Shown piece by piece: positions 45,558-55,744 of a DNA stretch of 64,000 bases. A program made the translations under genes and the position numbers. The stretch is from NCBI GenBank assembly GCA_964500435.1, contig CAZCNL010000002.1:289630-353629 (forward strand), written 5' to 3'. The DNA is from GWF2-33-9 sp964500435. Lineage in GTDB: Bacteria > Bacteroidota > Ignavibacteria > Kapaibacteriales > UBA2268. Under the pieces are notes generated by a model. The model did no database searches, had not been told where the DNA came from, and worked only from the letters and a program-made list of their open reading frames with translations. Within the stretch, counting starts at the first letter, position 1. Each line of letters starts with the position of its first letter.

Positions 45558-46162
45558 TTTACAAAATTACCTAAAAAAAACTTAATCGAATTCGGTTCCA
45601 AAAAAATTGTTAATATTATACCCGAAATGGCACCCCAAAAATGAGCACTGTGATTGATTAAATCTCGTTCCTGCTTTGCCGCAAAGTAACTCCAAAGCAA
45701 ATACAAAATGCCAAAAACAAACGCTGGCAAGGGGAATGGAATGGGAAAAATTAAAATTCCCATCATTGGTTCAAATAAAATAAATGAAAAAATAACTCCC
45801 GAAATTGCGCCAGATGCTCCAATTGCTCTATATTGTGGATTATCCTTTTCTTTTATTACAGTTGGTATATTTGCAATAATAAGGCTTCCGATAAATATAA
45901 TTAAGAAGTTAAGGCTGCCAATAGCTCTTTCCAACGGAAAGGCAAAAAAGTAAAATGAGAGCATATTGAAAAGTAAATGAGGAAAATTTGAATGTAAGAA
46001 GCCACTTAAAATTAAAGATGCATATTTTCTATGTCTTTTGATAGCATAGGGATTTAAAGCAAATTTTTCGATTAAGTTTTTGTTTAAATAAAAAGAATAT
46101 ACAGAAAACCCGATAGTGAGTATAAAAAGAATAGTTGCAACTGGTGTAGCGTTTGGCATCAT
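45554..46162 (-). CDS. Rhomboid family intramembrane serine protease
   Basis: 202 residues, six membrane segments. The catalytic Ser sits in GASGAISGV, and the catalytic His in NHSAHFWGAISG. HSNFPHLLFNMLSFYFF is the conserved first-helix block. It cuts membrane proteins within the bilayer. It overlaps the threonine dehydratase gene by 4 nt and lies 4 nt after the purine nucleoside phosphorylase stop. Confidence 0.93.
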   Translation of the reverse strand: MMPNATPVATILFILTIGFSVYSFYLNKNLIEKFALNPYAIKRHRKYASLILSGFLHSNFPHLLFNMLSFYFFAFPLERAIGSLNFLIIFIGSLIIANIPTVIKEKDNPQYRAIGASGAISGVIFSFILFEPMMGILIFPIPFPLPAFVFGILYLLWSYFAAKQERDLINHSAHFWGAISGIILTIFLEPNSIKFFLGNFVK

Positions 46163-46166
46163 AATC

Positions 46167-46985
46167 TTACAAATTCTTGATTAATTTTACTATTAATTTA
46201 GCCATAAGCGGCTCTGTTTCAGAAGCAGCAAGAATCACATCTTCAAGACTAACTGGTTGTAAGGAATCAGGGTAGCATTCATCAGTAACAACAGATAAAC
46301 CGAAGACTTCCATACCAAGATAATTTGCCACAATATTTTCGGGAACTGTGCTCATTCCAACAACATCCGCTCCAATATAACTTAACATTCTGTACTCGGC
46401 ACGTGTTTCTAAGTTAGGACCAGTCATTGCGGCATAAACACCTTTATATATTTTAATTTTTTCTTCAAGAGCAATTTTTTCGGCTAAATTTATCAATCTA
46501 TTACTGTATGGCTCGCTCATATCCGGAAATCTAACACCAAACTTGGGGTCATTTGGTCCGATGAGCGGATTATCCCCAAGTAAATTAATATGGTCATCTA
46601 TAATCATCAAACTCTTTTTAGGCAATCTTGGATTGACACTTCCGCAAGCATTCGAAATTATTAATATTTCCACACCCATTTGTTTCAAAATGAATATTGG
46701 ATAAGTAATTTCTTGCATCGTGTAACCTTCGTAATAATGCATTCGCCCTTGCATAATTACAACTTCTTTACCTCCAATTTCACTAATTACTAAATTTCCT
46801 TGGTGGCTTTCAACTGTTGATAGCGGAAAATGTTTGATATCTTTATATTTTATAATATGTTTAACATTTATTTCATTGATTAATCCACCAAGTCCGGTTC
46901 CTAAGATAATACCGATTTTGGGTGTGATTTGTGTTACTTTTCTAATATCTTCTAACGATTCTGCTAATTTTTGTGTTCTATCCAT
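46167..46985 (-). CDS. punA: Purine nucleoside phosphorylase (trimeric type)
   Basis: 272 residues from the ATG at 46985; a TTG start 15 nt upstream is less likely. Family features: GTGLGGLIN (phosphate loop), SNACGSVNPRL, DDHINLLGDNPLIGPN and TGPNLETRAEYRM, and GADVVGMSTVPENI. In the base-binding motif, the position that is Asn243 in the human enzyme (TN) is Asp here (VVTDECYPDS). It splits purine nucleosides to base and (deoxy)ribose 1-phosphate. Next gene in the M1-yggS operon. Confidence 0.92.
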   Translation of the reverse strand: MDRTQKLAESLEDIRKVTQITPKIGIILGTGLGGLINEINVKHIIKYKDIKHFPLSTVESHQGNLVISEIGGKEVVIMQGRMHYYEGYTMQEITYPIFILKQMGVEILIISNACGSVNPRLPKKSLMIIDDHINLLGDNPLIGPNDPKFGVRFPDMSEPYSNRLINLAEKIALEEKIKIYKGVYAAMTGPNLETRAEYRMLSYIGADVVGMSTVPENIVANYLGMEVFGLSVVTDECYPDSLQPVSLEDVILAASETEPLMAKLIVKLIKNL

Positions 46986-47010
46986 AATTTTTGTGTTCAA
47001 AATATAATTT

Positions 47011-47036
47011 ATTTATTATAATTATTTATTATAATT
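47011..47036. repeat. 13-bp tandem duplication over the yggS stop
   Basis: ATTTATTATAATT occurs twice in a row (47011-47023 and 47024-47036). The last codons and stop of yggS on the minus strand fall in this sequence. Confidence 0.75.
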
Positions 47037-47747
47037 GCGATTTCCGAAAATTGCAGTACCAATTCTCAAAATTGTACTCCCTTCTTCAATTGCTATTAAA
47101 AAGTCGTGAGACATACCCATTGATAATTCGGTAAATTTTTCGACTCCGAGGTTTTTATTTATTTCGGTTTTTAAATTCCGAAGCAAAGTAAATTCTTTCC
47201 GTATGACTTTCTCATCATCTGAAAATGTTCCGATTGTCATTAAGCCAATGGTATTAATTCTTTTGAATTTTTGTATTTCTTTTGCAAAATTGACTGTTTC
47301 ATCAGGTTCTAAACCATATTTCGATTCCTCGCCGCTTGTATTAACTTGTATTAATACATTTTGAATAATATTATTTTGCGAACTTCGCTTATCAATTTCT
47401 TCGGCTAATTCGATTGAATCTACCGTGTGAATTAACTTTACAAATGGGATTAAATATTTAACTTTGTTTGTTTGCAAATGACCAATATAGTGCCATTGAG
47501 GTTGCTTTGATTCTTGTTCAAAATATTTAATCTTATCTCTTAATTCTTGAGCATAGTTTTCGCCGAAAACACGTATTCCTACTTCATATGCTGCTTTGAG
47601 TATTTCAGAAGAAAAGGTCTTTGAAACTGCAACAAGTGTAATTTCACCGGGGTTGCGGTATTCGTTTTCTGCTTTTGAAATTATACTTTTTTGAATTTTT
47701 GAATAATTTTCTTTTAAAACTTGCTTCAAAGTTTCATTTTTTGTCAT
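47022..47747 (-). CDS. yggS: YggS family PLP homeostasis protein
   Basis: 241 residues. Lys43 in TLVAVSKTF binds pyridoxal phosphate, and HYIGHLQTNKVKYLI, VNTSGEESKYGLEP, TIGLMTIG and LSMGMSHDFLIAIEEGSTILRIGTAIFG are the family blocks, in order. The single-domain alanine-racemase-like fold carries no known reaction; members keep the vitamin B6 pool and amino-acid levels in balance. It overlaps the M1 peptidase gene by 4 nt. Confidence 0.95.
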   Translation of the reverse strand: MTKNETLKQVLKENYSKIQKSIISKAENEYRNPGEITLVAVSKTFSSEILKAAYEVGIRVFGENYAQELRDKIKYFEQESKQPQWHYIGHLQTNKVKYLIPFVKLIHTVDSIELAEEIDKRSSQNNIIQNVLIQVNTSGEESKYGLEPDETVNFAKEIQKFKRINTIGLMTIGTFSDDEKVIRKEFTLLRNLKTEINKNLGVEKFTELSMGMSHDFLIAIEEGSTILRIGTAIFGNRNYNK

Positions 47748-49714
47748 TGTAATAGCATTTTGTTTGAATAAATTACTCGATTATTGCTCAATAATATAAA
47801 AGAATAAAAACCATTTTTCAGATTTTGCAAATTAATAAATATATCATTCACATTTTCATTATTTTGGGAAATTATTTCTTTTCCTAACAAATCAAATATT
47901 TTTAATTCTGTTTGATATAAATTTTGAGGTGAATGAATTTCCAAGTTTTTATTGAATAATTTATGATAAATTGCTTTTGTTTGAGATTCATTTACGTCAG
48001 TTAAATGTTCTACTTTGTAACCAGTTAGCTGCATTAATGTTACAACTTTATTTCCGTTATTTACCAAAACTGTATCAAGTTGGAAATTGCTAAAATTGAC
48101 TTGTTTCGAAGTCCCATTTAAAACTATTACTGTATCGATTATTTCGCCGTTTGTCTTTTTAATTGTGAGATTTATTGGTAAATCAAGAAATAATCCCCAT
48201 TCATTATTCGGGTCTTGTTCAATAATTATATTTTCTAATGTCTTTTTATTGTCTGGTAAATCATTCACTCCTACAGTAATTTTAACTTTGGGCCAACCTT
48301 TTCCATATACCCACTGTTCGAAAAATGTTGTTAAATTTACAGATGATTCTTTCTCGAAATTCTCTTTTAAATCCTCTGTATTTAAATTATTATATTTATA
48401 TTTTCTTAAATAACCTTTTAAGGCACTGAAAAATTTATCATCACTTAATTTATATCTCAACATTCCAAGAACTACTGCACCTTTATAATAAATTGTTGTT
48501 GGATAATTCGATGTTGCCATCGTCCTCGGAAAATCATAAAGAGGAATAACACCTTCGAGTTTTACAATATTGTTAAAATATTTGCTCATTTTCACTCTTT
48601 GTTCATTCAAATTCGAGGGTAAACCAAAGAGACTTTCTTTCCAAAGTGATTCAGCATAAGTTGCAAAGGATTCGTTTAACCAAACATCTCGATAATCCCA
48701 AGGTGTGACCATATCTCCAAACCATTGGTGAGACATTTCGTGAGCGGCAGTTAAATTTAAACTATCCTTTTGTGAATATGATGAATAAATGAGGGGCTTA
48801 TAAAAATTTACTATTGTTTGACTTTCCATTGAGCCTTTTGGCGTCAAAACATAGCCAAATGTTTCGAAAGGATAATCCCCTAATATTGATGAATAATAAT
48901 TTAGCATCTGTGGAGTTAATTTGAAGGCATATCTTGCGGCAACAGTATCTCTTGGGTCTGCATATACTTTAATTGGAACTGATGCTCCATCGAACTGTAT
49001 TGATGTAAATTTGCCTATATTAAATGTTAGTAAATATGTCGCTGCCGGTTCTTTCATAGTATAATGGTATTCTGTTGTTTGATTTGGCAAATTATTAATG
49101 GTTACATTTCCATTCGAAATAACATAATATTCTGAGGGTACAATAAAATTACAACTGAATAATGCTTTGTCGGAAGGGTGGTCGTAGCAAGGGAGCCAAT
49201 GTTGAGTTGTCCCAACATAATTATTTAAAAATCCAACTCCTAAGGCAAAAAGAACAGTGTCTTGATAAGTTACACCGCCCCAGGGTTGCTTTCCTCCTTC
49301 ATTTGTCATTTGTCCTGAGTAAGTAATTGTAATTATAGCTGTATCGCCTGTTTCTTTGGCAGGAGGGTTAATTTCGAAATGATAGCTCGCCATAGTTGTA
49401 TCGCCAACAACGTTCCAAGATATCTTTATTTTATTATAATAAATGGAGTCGATTTTCAACCCCCGAAGATGAAAGTAAAATTTACTTGAATCGGTACGGT
49501 TTATCCAACGGAATGTTATTTTATTTTCTCCATTTATCAATTTATTTGGTATATCAATAAATTTAATAGTTGCATCGTAGGATAAAATATCAAAATCCTG
49601 CTGTATATATTTTGTTGGTGTTGATATTTCGCTTTGTAGCTGTTCATTGTTATTTTGGGAAAATGCAAGATTAATTGAAAGTAAAGTTGAAAGTAATATA
49701 TAAACAAATTTCAT
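47744..49714 (-). CDS. M1 family aminopeptidase with T9SS sorting domain
   Basis: 656 residues. Signal peptide to about 20 (INLAFSQ). Zinc site HEMSHQWFGDMVTPWDYRDVWLNE with the third ligand in WLNES. The exopeptidase motif, usually GAMEN, is GSMES. The C-terminal 80 residues form a T9SS sorting domain (YQTELKIFDLLGKEI), so the enzyme is exported and attached to or released from the surface, where it would free N-terminal amino acids for uptake. First gene of a five-gene unit. Confidence 0.92.
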   Translation of the reverse strand: MKFVYILLSTLLSINLAFSQNNNEQLQSEISTPTKYIQQDFDILSYDATIKFIDIPNKLINGENKITFRWINRTDSSKFYFHLRGLKIDSIYYNKIKISWNVVGDTTMASYHFEINPPAKETGDTAIITITYSGQMTNEGGKQPWGGVTYQDTVLFALGVGFLNNYVGTTQHWLPCYDHPSDKALFSCNFIVPSEYYVISNGNVTINNLPNQTTEYHYTMKEPAATYLLTFNIGKFTSIQFDGASVPIKVYADPRDTVAARYAFKLTPQMLNYYSSILGDYPFETFGYVLTPKGSMESQTIVNFYKPLIYSSYSQKDSLNLTAAHEMSHQWFGDMVTPWDYRDVWLNESFATYAESLWKESLFGLPSNLNEQRVKMSKYFNNIVKLEGVIPLYDFPRTMATSNYPTTIYYKGAVVLGMLRYKLSDDKFFSALKGYLRKYKYNNLNTEDLKENFEKESSVNLTTFFEQWVYGKGWPKVKITVGVNDLPDNKKTLENIIIEQDPNNEWGLFLDLPINLTIKKTNGEIIDTVIVLNGTSKQVNFSNFQLDTVLVNNGNKVVTLMQLTGYKVEHLTDVNESQTKAIYHKLFNKNLEIHSPQNLYQTELKIFDLLGKEIISQNNENVNDIFINLQNLKNGFYSFILLSNNRVIYSNKMLLQ

Positions 49715-49763
49715 AATTAACTACTCATTTTTTACAAAAGTAAGAAAAAATAAAGAATAGCGA

Positions 49764-49792
49764 AAAAAAAGGCAGCCTTACGACTGCCTTTT
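49764..49792 (-). terminator. Hairpin terminator after the large T9SS gene
   Basis: On the minus strand AAAAGGCAG and CTGCCTTTT pair around a short loop, followed by a run of eight T. It lies 33 nt after the stop of the 1889-residue gene. Confidence 0.9.
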
Positions 49793-49824
49793 GATTCCTC
49801 AATGCAAATGGAGAGGATTATTTG

Positions 49825-52800
49825 TTATTTAACAATATTAAGTTTTTTGACGAATGATTCGTTTCCTATTGTAATTACAACGTTATAAGCACCGGAATTG
49901 AAATCAGCAGCATTAATTGAAATTTGATTATTGCCACTGTTCATTGTGCCATTTTGTAATGTGCGGATAAGTGTTCCTGCCATATCATAGATTGATATAT
50001 TAACATTATTTGAGTTTGTCAAATAAATGTTTAAGTTCGATGATGATGAAACAGGATTTGGTTCAATTTCGCTAATAGCAATATTGCCGTTTTCACCTAA
50101 CACAGTAACATATTTTTCTTCGCTGTATTTGAATTCGCCATTTTTATCAATCATTTTCAAACGATAAGCATAAGTGTCACCATAATTAACTTTGTTGTCA
50201 ACGAATGGTCCATAATGAGTGATTGATGCGGATGTTCCACGAGCATTTTCTTCTCCAATTTTAACGAAACCATCAGCTATTCCATTGGTTAAATTGGAAC
50301 GTTCGATGTCGAATCTTGAAGAATTAATTTCGCTTGATGTTGTCCAGCTTATGTCTACTCTGTTGTTTGATGGTATTGCTTCGAACGACAATAAATCGAT
50401 TGGAACGATATTTCCATCATTTGCCTCTGCGTAATCAACCATTGTGCGTAATACTTTTTCAATGTTGCCCCAATGTCTCCAATCAACACCAACTAAGCAA
50501 AGGTTATAAGGAACAGCACTTGTTGTAACGCATGCAATTTTCATTGATTCTGGTACTGCTATGATAGAACTGTAAACTCTATTATCAAACCATACAGTAT
50601 CATAAAGCATACCAACTCTTGCTACACCTATTCCGGATTCTATTGCTGTGAATAAGCCTGGCATTGGATAACTATTTGGATATTGAAGTGCTTTTAAGTT
50701 TTCTAAGTATGTTTCAACTACATCAAATATTTGTAAACGTCCAACATAAGTTCCATTTACGGAATGACCGGAATAATTTGCAGTACCTTTTAGCGGAGTA
50801 TTCGGGTCGGCAATACCTGCGTGGAAATATGAATCGAATGTTGGGTAAATAGTCTCGTTGTTTCTTACGAAATCTTGTGAACTTATGAAGAAGTTCTTCT
50901 TTGTTTGACTTTCGTTACCTGAATTTAAGTAATTGATAACTTGGTTGTATTCATAAACATTTAATGAATTAGTGGTTGGAACACCGCCATTTATGTAAGT
51001 ATCGTGACCATCAACCCAGAATAATGTTTTATAAAGTGAATAATCGACTGAGCGTCTTTCCCAATTCTTTCTATCGAAGATGTCATAGTCAATTCGTGGA
51101 TCTTCCAAATCGAGATTGCGATACCACCCAAGTTTGAATAAACCTGAAACTAATGAGTCTAAGTTCAAATTAGCCGCAACAATATTTGCGTCTGTTGGCA
51201 AATTATCGTAATCTAATGTTTGCCAATTTTCTGTTGAAATAAGCATATTTAGTTTAGAACGCAATAAGTAGAATCTAACAGTTTCTTCAACAGAATTGTT
51301 CCAATTGTTTTCGTCATAATTAGTATTGATAACTATTTTGTATCGTGGAGTTACGTTTCCAATCATTTTAACAAATGGTGTTGGGATATTTGTATATGCG
51401 TCAGCAGTACCGTTGAAGCTGCTATATGCTTTTGGAACGAAGTCTGGTTCTACACCGTCAGCTAAATCAAAAGTGATTTCTCTGATTTCACCAGGCATTA
51501 AGTTATCAACTTTTTTGGATGTAGTTAAAACAATTTTGCCATCATCGAATCTGTTGTTGTTTGATTCACGGTAAATATTCAATGTTGCAATTATACCGGA
51601 TTGCATATTTGTTCCATTGTTGCGAATTTGTGCTTTAACTTCTATTGGTGCTTTTGTCATAATGTATTGAGCATCATCGAAGGGAAAACCAGTTGTTGCT
51701 TGATAAACAAGTGGTTGAGTGTAGTTTAACATTTCAACGTCGACAACATAAGGCTTACCAGTAAATTGTTCGGCGCCGACATCATATCTATGACCGGCAT
51801 ATCCACGTGGATTTCCATCAAGGTCAGTTGGGACATAATCTAATGTTAAACCACGACCATCAAGTACTGAACCTGTTGGAACTGGATTTGATTTAGCTCG
51901 TAGTTTGTTTGGAGTTGATGTAACTATTTCTAAATCATTTATGAAATTGTATATTTCAACTGAATTTAATTCTTGACCTGTCCATGCTTGCCATTGGTCC
52001 AAACGTGTGAATTCATGAGCAGAACCATTTTCGTATATGTTCATATTCATTGTTGTTTCGATGAATCGTGCGAGGTCTGCTGTTGATTGTTTTATCCAAA
52101 ATACGTTGTTATTCATTATAACATTTGCTTCAACTGGCATTGGGTTGTAATAAAATACTGCTGCAGCCAATGGATTATTTGCTGTGATTAATTGGTCTTT
52201 CACTGCAATTGCGTTATTTATAACTTGTGAGTTTAATACTTGAGCAAGTCCTAAAGCTGCAATTTCGCCGTTATTTTGGATGAATTCTTCGTTTTGGTCA
52301 TCTAATATTATTGTATTGTTCGATATTTTAACGTTTTTGACATAATAGTAATCCAAATATGGTGCTTTATTTAAAGTATTTCCGAGAAGCAATGGATTAC
52401 GTGATGGCATAACTACTACACCGTATTGGTTTGTAGATGCACTTGTGATATTCATATCTCGAACAATATTATTAATAATTGTTATATTATCATCTGTTTC
52501 TGGGAAAAATTGTGTGTTTTGTCCTGTTCCAAAGTTAAATCCGGTTTGGTCGACAAAAATTCCATAAATGTTAGTTGATGATTTAATATTGCTAATTTCG
52601 TTTCCATTAATTGAAATATCAGTATTATGATATCCAAAGTAATTTTTAGCAAGTTTGCCACCAAGATAAATACCAGCAGCAGTTCCTAAAGAAGTATTTT
52701 GAACATTGTCGATTCTGTTTCTCTCGATTTTTGAGTTGTTTTCGAATCCCATATAAACACCAGCAAAACCGAGGTTTGTCATTACGTTCTTTTCAATTGT

Positions 52801-55494
52801 ATTATTCTTGTTGTAGAATGTAATAATATAATCAGATAAAGGTTTTTTCAAAATACCGATACCAAGGTCAACAACACCATAGCCAAATCCGCTAATGTAG
52901 TTGCCAGAGATAACATTGTTTTTATTGACTAAAGTATCGATTCCATAGGTATTTCCGCCTGTTTTAACATCATAAGGTGCAATACTACGCATATAAACAC
53001 CAGCGGAAATTAAATTGTCTGCTTGATAATTAAATTCACGTAAGGCGTTTGCTGTATAACTAATTAATGGAATTTGCCCGACAAATAATGGTGTATAATC
53101 AGTAATAATCAAATTCTTCAAAGTTATATTGGATGCTCCGTTTCCTAAATAAAATGGTGCACGGATTTTTGAGTTATTTGATTCCATTATAACTTGAATA
53201 GTATATAGCGGACCACCATCAAAAGTGATATAACCATCGTTATTTGCAAAAAGCTTTTTACCTGCATTTGAAGTAGAATTAATTGGTGCGTATAAGTTGT
53301 TAGGTGCAATTGATTGACCGAACATAAAACCAATTCCGCTTCCTGCTTGAATATGTATTTTTACGTATCCTCTTTGGCTTATTTCTTCCGATGCTTTGAA
53401 CGTAACAGTATTTGTAGCGCTCATTCCTGGAATCTTGGAAGTCATATCGATTGCTGGTTTATCAGTTACGCCGAGATAACCAACTGTATAGTTTGCATCG
53501 AGGAATTTAAATACTGTTGGTCCACTTACGCCACGAATGTACATTGCGTCAACAGCATCTTGAATTGTTGGGAAGTTTCTTGGTCCCGAACCGGTTGCAC
53601 TAATTGTATAATCACCTGATAGACCACCTACTACGGTGAATGCGTATGCTATTGTATTGTTTGATGGAATTTCATCGCCCGAGATATTGGCTTTGAATGT
53701 AATTGCATAATTTCCTGTTTCTGTCGGAACAAATGCATCATCAAAATAAAAGTCTATTGTATTTGCTACTCCTGTTGGAATACTTGGTATTGTATATGAT
53801 TTTGAATACAACACGACATTGTTCTTAGTAATTGAAACGGTCATCGCTATATTTGTAGCATCAACAGCACCATTATTTACAATTTTTACACCTGGTCTGA
53901 AAGGAATATTTTGGTAAACTGAGCTTGCTGGTGCTAATATTTGTGTTTCAGCGATTTCAGTTTCAAAGTTTACAGCAAAGTAATAAGAAGGAGAACCGGC
54001 TCTTGGGATTAAATTATTATCAGTTCCAGTATCTGGATGATATTGGTCTGTAGTTACAGTATATGTTACATAATATGTACCAACTTGTGGTGGATTAAAG
54101 TCAGGTAAATAAACATCGACATAATTATTTCTTGTCAATGGTTGATTTAAATTTTCCCAAATTGCTGATTTAGTAGCCACTAAGCTATTGTTAAGTGCGT
54201 TATAAATTTTTGCCTCAATGGTAAAGTAGTTAATATCGTATTTACCTACGTTTGTTACACGTAGTGATAATGGTACTCTATGGTCGCCATATTTGTATGT
54301 GGATGCTTCTTGCAATACGGGCAAATTAATTTGAGTTGCTTCTAAATCATAATCTAAAGCAATATAGAAATATGAATTCAAAGTTTGATTTAATGCAGGT
54401 GCACCGACGATTTCTAAAACTGCAGTAACTTGATATAAACCACCTTTGATTAAATTTTGATTTGTTTTTAAATCTAATGCTCCATTTGTTCCAGCCGCAA
54501 TACCTTTTGCGTATGCAATATTGTATCGATAAGCGTTACCAACTGGTTGTGGTGATAATTGTACTAATTCGTCTGTTGGGGTATTTGGGTCATTTATTGC
54601 GGTGTAAATTGTTTGAGCATTAGCATCGCCAACTGGTCCATAAATTTTATATCTTAAATTTACTTGTTGTTGTGATGCTTCTCTTGAAATTAAAACATAT
54701 GGTCTGTTAATATCATCATCGTAAATATAATCTTTGGTTAAAATATATTTTCCGTCAGGATTTACTTTTGTAAGTGATGGCAATACTTTCAAGGTATATG
54801 CTCTACCTTTTGGTATTTTGAATGGAGCATCATCACGGATATAGCGGTTAACATCTGGGTTTGAGTTGCTATAATGGAAAGTGGAAGGAATATTTGGGTC
54901 ATTTGGTTGAACATTGATGTAATTGCTTGCTGTCGAACCTGTAAAATAAATCCATCCAAAAACGTTTGCAGCGCCCATTCCTGCAGTATTTCCATAAATT
55001 ATTTTTATCTGGTTTGACGATTCGTAAAATTTAATTTGAACATCAAAAGTAGCACCACCGCCATTTCCGAATGTCCTTGCTTTTCTTTGTTCAATTGTTA
55101 ACACTCTGAATGGTGCTGTTCCTGTAACTTGATAATAAAAGCCATCTTCAGTTACTAAATCTGCAGCATACCACGAAACTATATTTGGATAAAGATATAG
55201 TTTCGGAATTGCAAGTGCTGAAGGCTCTCTGTATGTGTTGAATGAAATGAAACCATTACCGTAGATATATAGTGTTGTTACGGTTTGGTTATCATACTTA
55301 AATGTAAATGGCATTGACATTTGGAAAACTGGGTCATCGCCATTTCCCAGGTATGTTCCATTTGTGATTGGGTCAAATAATTCAAATCCCTCGCTCATCT
55401 TTGAACCAAGTAAGCTTTGAGATTTTGCATTATAAGTCCCTAAAAGCAGAAAACTGAGCAAAAGTAGCCCAATAATTCGTTTAGATGATTTCAC
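49825..55494 (-). CDS. Giant T9SS-secreted beta-helix/CARDB protein
   Basis: 1889 residues. Signal peptide to about 25 (NAKSQ). About 40-230: a beta-sandwich of the GEVED/choice-of-anchor kind. About 390-620: CARDB-like repeats (LPVLQEASTYKYGDHRVPLSLRV). About 640-1290: a right-handed parallel beta-helix with many short turns containing Asn (NNTIEKNVMTNLGFAGVYMG), preceded by the NFPTIQDAVDAMY motif. About 1320-1470: further CARDB-like. About 1470-1640: a Rossmann/GATase-like part with LFWVDGHDTYINGG and a WVDG strand. A fibronectin-like module then leads to a T9SS sorting domain. Likely a surface-anchored, possibly glycan-binding, protein. Gene alone. Confidence 0.82.
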   Translation of the reverse strand: MKSSKRIIGLLLLSFLLLGTYNAKSQSLLGSKMSEGFELFDPITNGTYLGNGDDPVFQMSMPFTFKYDNQTVTTLYIYGNGFISFNTYREPSALAIPKLYLYPNIVSWYAADLVTEDGFYYQVTGTAPFRVLTIEQRKARTFGNGGGATFDVQIKFYESSNQIKIIYGNTAGMGAANVFGWIYFTGSTASNYINVQPNDPNIPSTFHYSNSNPDVNRYIRDDAPFKIPKGRAYTLKVLPSLTKVNPDGKYILTKDYIYDDDINRPYVLISREASQQQVNLRYKIYGPVGDANAQTIYTAINDPNTPTDELVQLSPQPVGNAYRYNIAYAKGIAAGTNGALDLKTNQNLIKGGLYQVTAVLEIVGAPALNQTLNSYFYIALDYDLEATQINLPVLQEASTYKYGDHRVPLSLRVTNVGKYDINYFTIEAKIYNALNNSLVATKSAIWENLNQPLTRNNYVDVYLPDFNPPQVGTYYVTYTVTTDQYHPDTGTDNNLIPRAGSPSYYFAVNFETEIAETQILAPASSVYQNIPFRPGVKIVNNGAVDATNIAMTVSITKNNVVLYSKSYTIPSIPTGVANTIDFYFDDAFVPTETGNYAITFKANISGDEIPSNNTIAYAFTVVGGLSGDYTISATGSGPRNFPTIQDAVDAMYIRGVSGPTVFKFLDANYTVGYLGVTDKPAIDMTSKIPGMSATNTVTFKASEEISQRGYVKIHIQAGSGIGFMFGQSIAPNNLYAPINSTSNAGKKLFANNDGYITFDGGPLYTIQVIMESNNSKIRAPFYLGNGASNITLKNLIITDYTPLFVGQIPLISYTANALREFNYQADNLISAGVYMRSIAPYDVKTGGNTYGIDTLVNKNNVISGNYISGFGYGVVDLGIGILKKPLSDYIITFYNKNNTIEKNVMTNLGFAGVYMGFENNSKIERNRIDNVQNTSLGTAAGIYLGGKLAKNYFGYHNTDISINGNEISNIKSSTNIYGIFVDQTGFNFGTGQNTQFFPETDDNITIINNIVRDMNITSASTNQYGVVVMPSRNPLLLGNTLNKAPYLDYYYVKNVKISNNTIILDDQNEEFIQNNGEIAALGLAQVLNSQVINNAIAVKDQLITANNPLAAAVFYYNPMPVEANVIMNNNVFWIKQSTADLARFIETTMNMNIYENGSAHEFTRLDQWQAWTGQELNSVEIYNFINDLEIVTSTPNKLRAKSNPVPTGSVLDGRGLTLDYVPTDLDGNPRGYAGHRYDVGAEQFTGKPYVVDVEMLNYTQPLVYQATTGFPFDDAQYIMTKAPIEVKAQIRNNGTNMQSGIIATLNIYRESNNNRFDDGKIVLTTSKKVDNLMPGEIREITFDLADGVEPDFVPKAYSSFNGTADAYTNIPTPFVKMIGNVTPRYKIVINTNYDENNWNNSVEETVRFYLLRSKLNMLISTENWQTLDYDNLPTDANIVAANLNLDSLVSGLFKLGWYRNLDLEDPRIDYDIFDRKNWERRSVDYSLYKTLFWVDGHDTYINGGVPTTNSLNVYEYNQVINYLNSGNESQTKKNFFISSQDFVRNNETIYPTFDSYFHAGIADPNTPLKGTANYSGHSVNGTYVGRLQIFDVVETYLENLKALQYPNSYPMPGLFTAIESGIGVARVGMLYDTVWFDNRVYSSIIAVPESMKIACVTTSAVPYNLCLVGVDWRHWGNIEKVLRTMVDYAEANDGNIVPIDLLSFEAIPSNNRVDISWTTSSEINSSRFDIERSNLTNGIADGFVKIGEENARGTSASITHYGPFVDNKVNYGDTYAYRLKMIDKNGEFKYSEEKYVTVLGENGNIAISEIEPNPVSSSSNLNIYLTNSNNVNISIYDMAGTLIRTLQNGTMNSGNNQISINAADFNSGAYNVVITIGNESFVKKLNIVK

Positions 55495-55744
55495 CTTATA
55501 ACTCCTTATTTATTAAAATTATATTTATTTTTCATTTACTTCTTTATTCCAAACTACAAATTTAAAAAAAACTTATACATTTTAAATAAAAATTATAATT
55601 ATTTCTTATAAATATTATTATTTTCTTTTAATCCTTAATTTTACATAGCAATAATTATACAAATTTATTAAATTATTCAAATTTTTGTTGTTTTTTTATT
55701 GTTTTATTACAAACATTTTATATTTTATTAATTATCAAATACTT

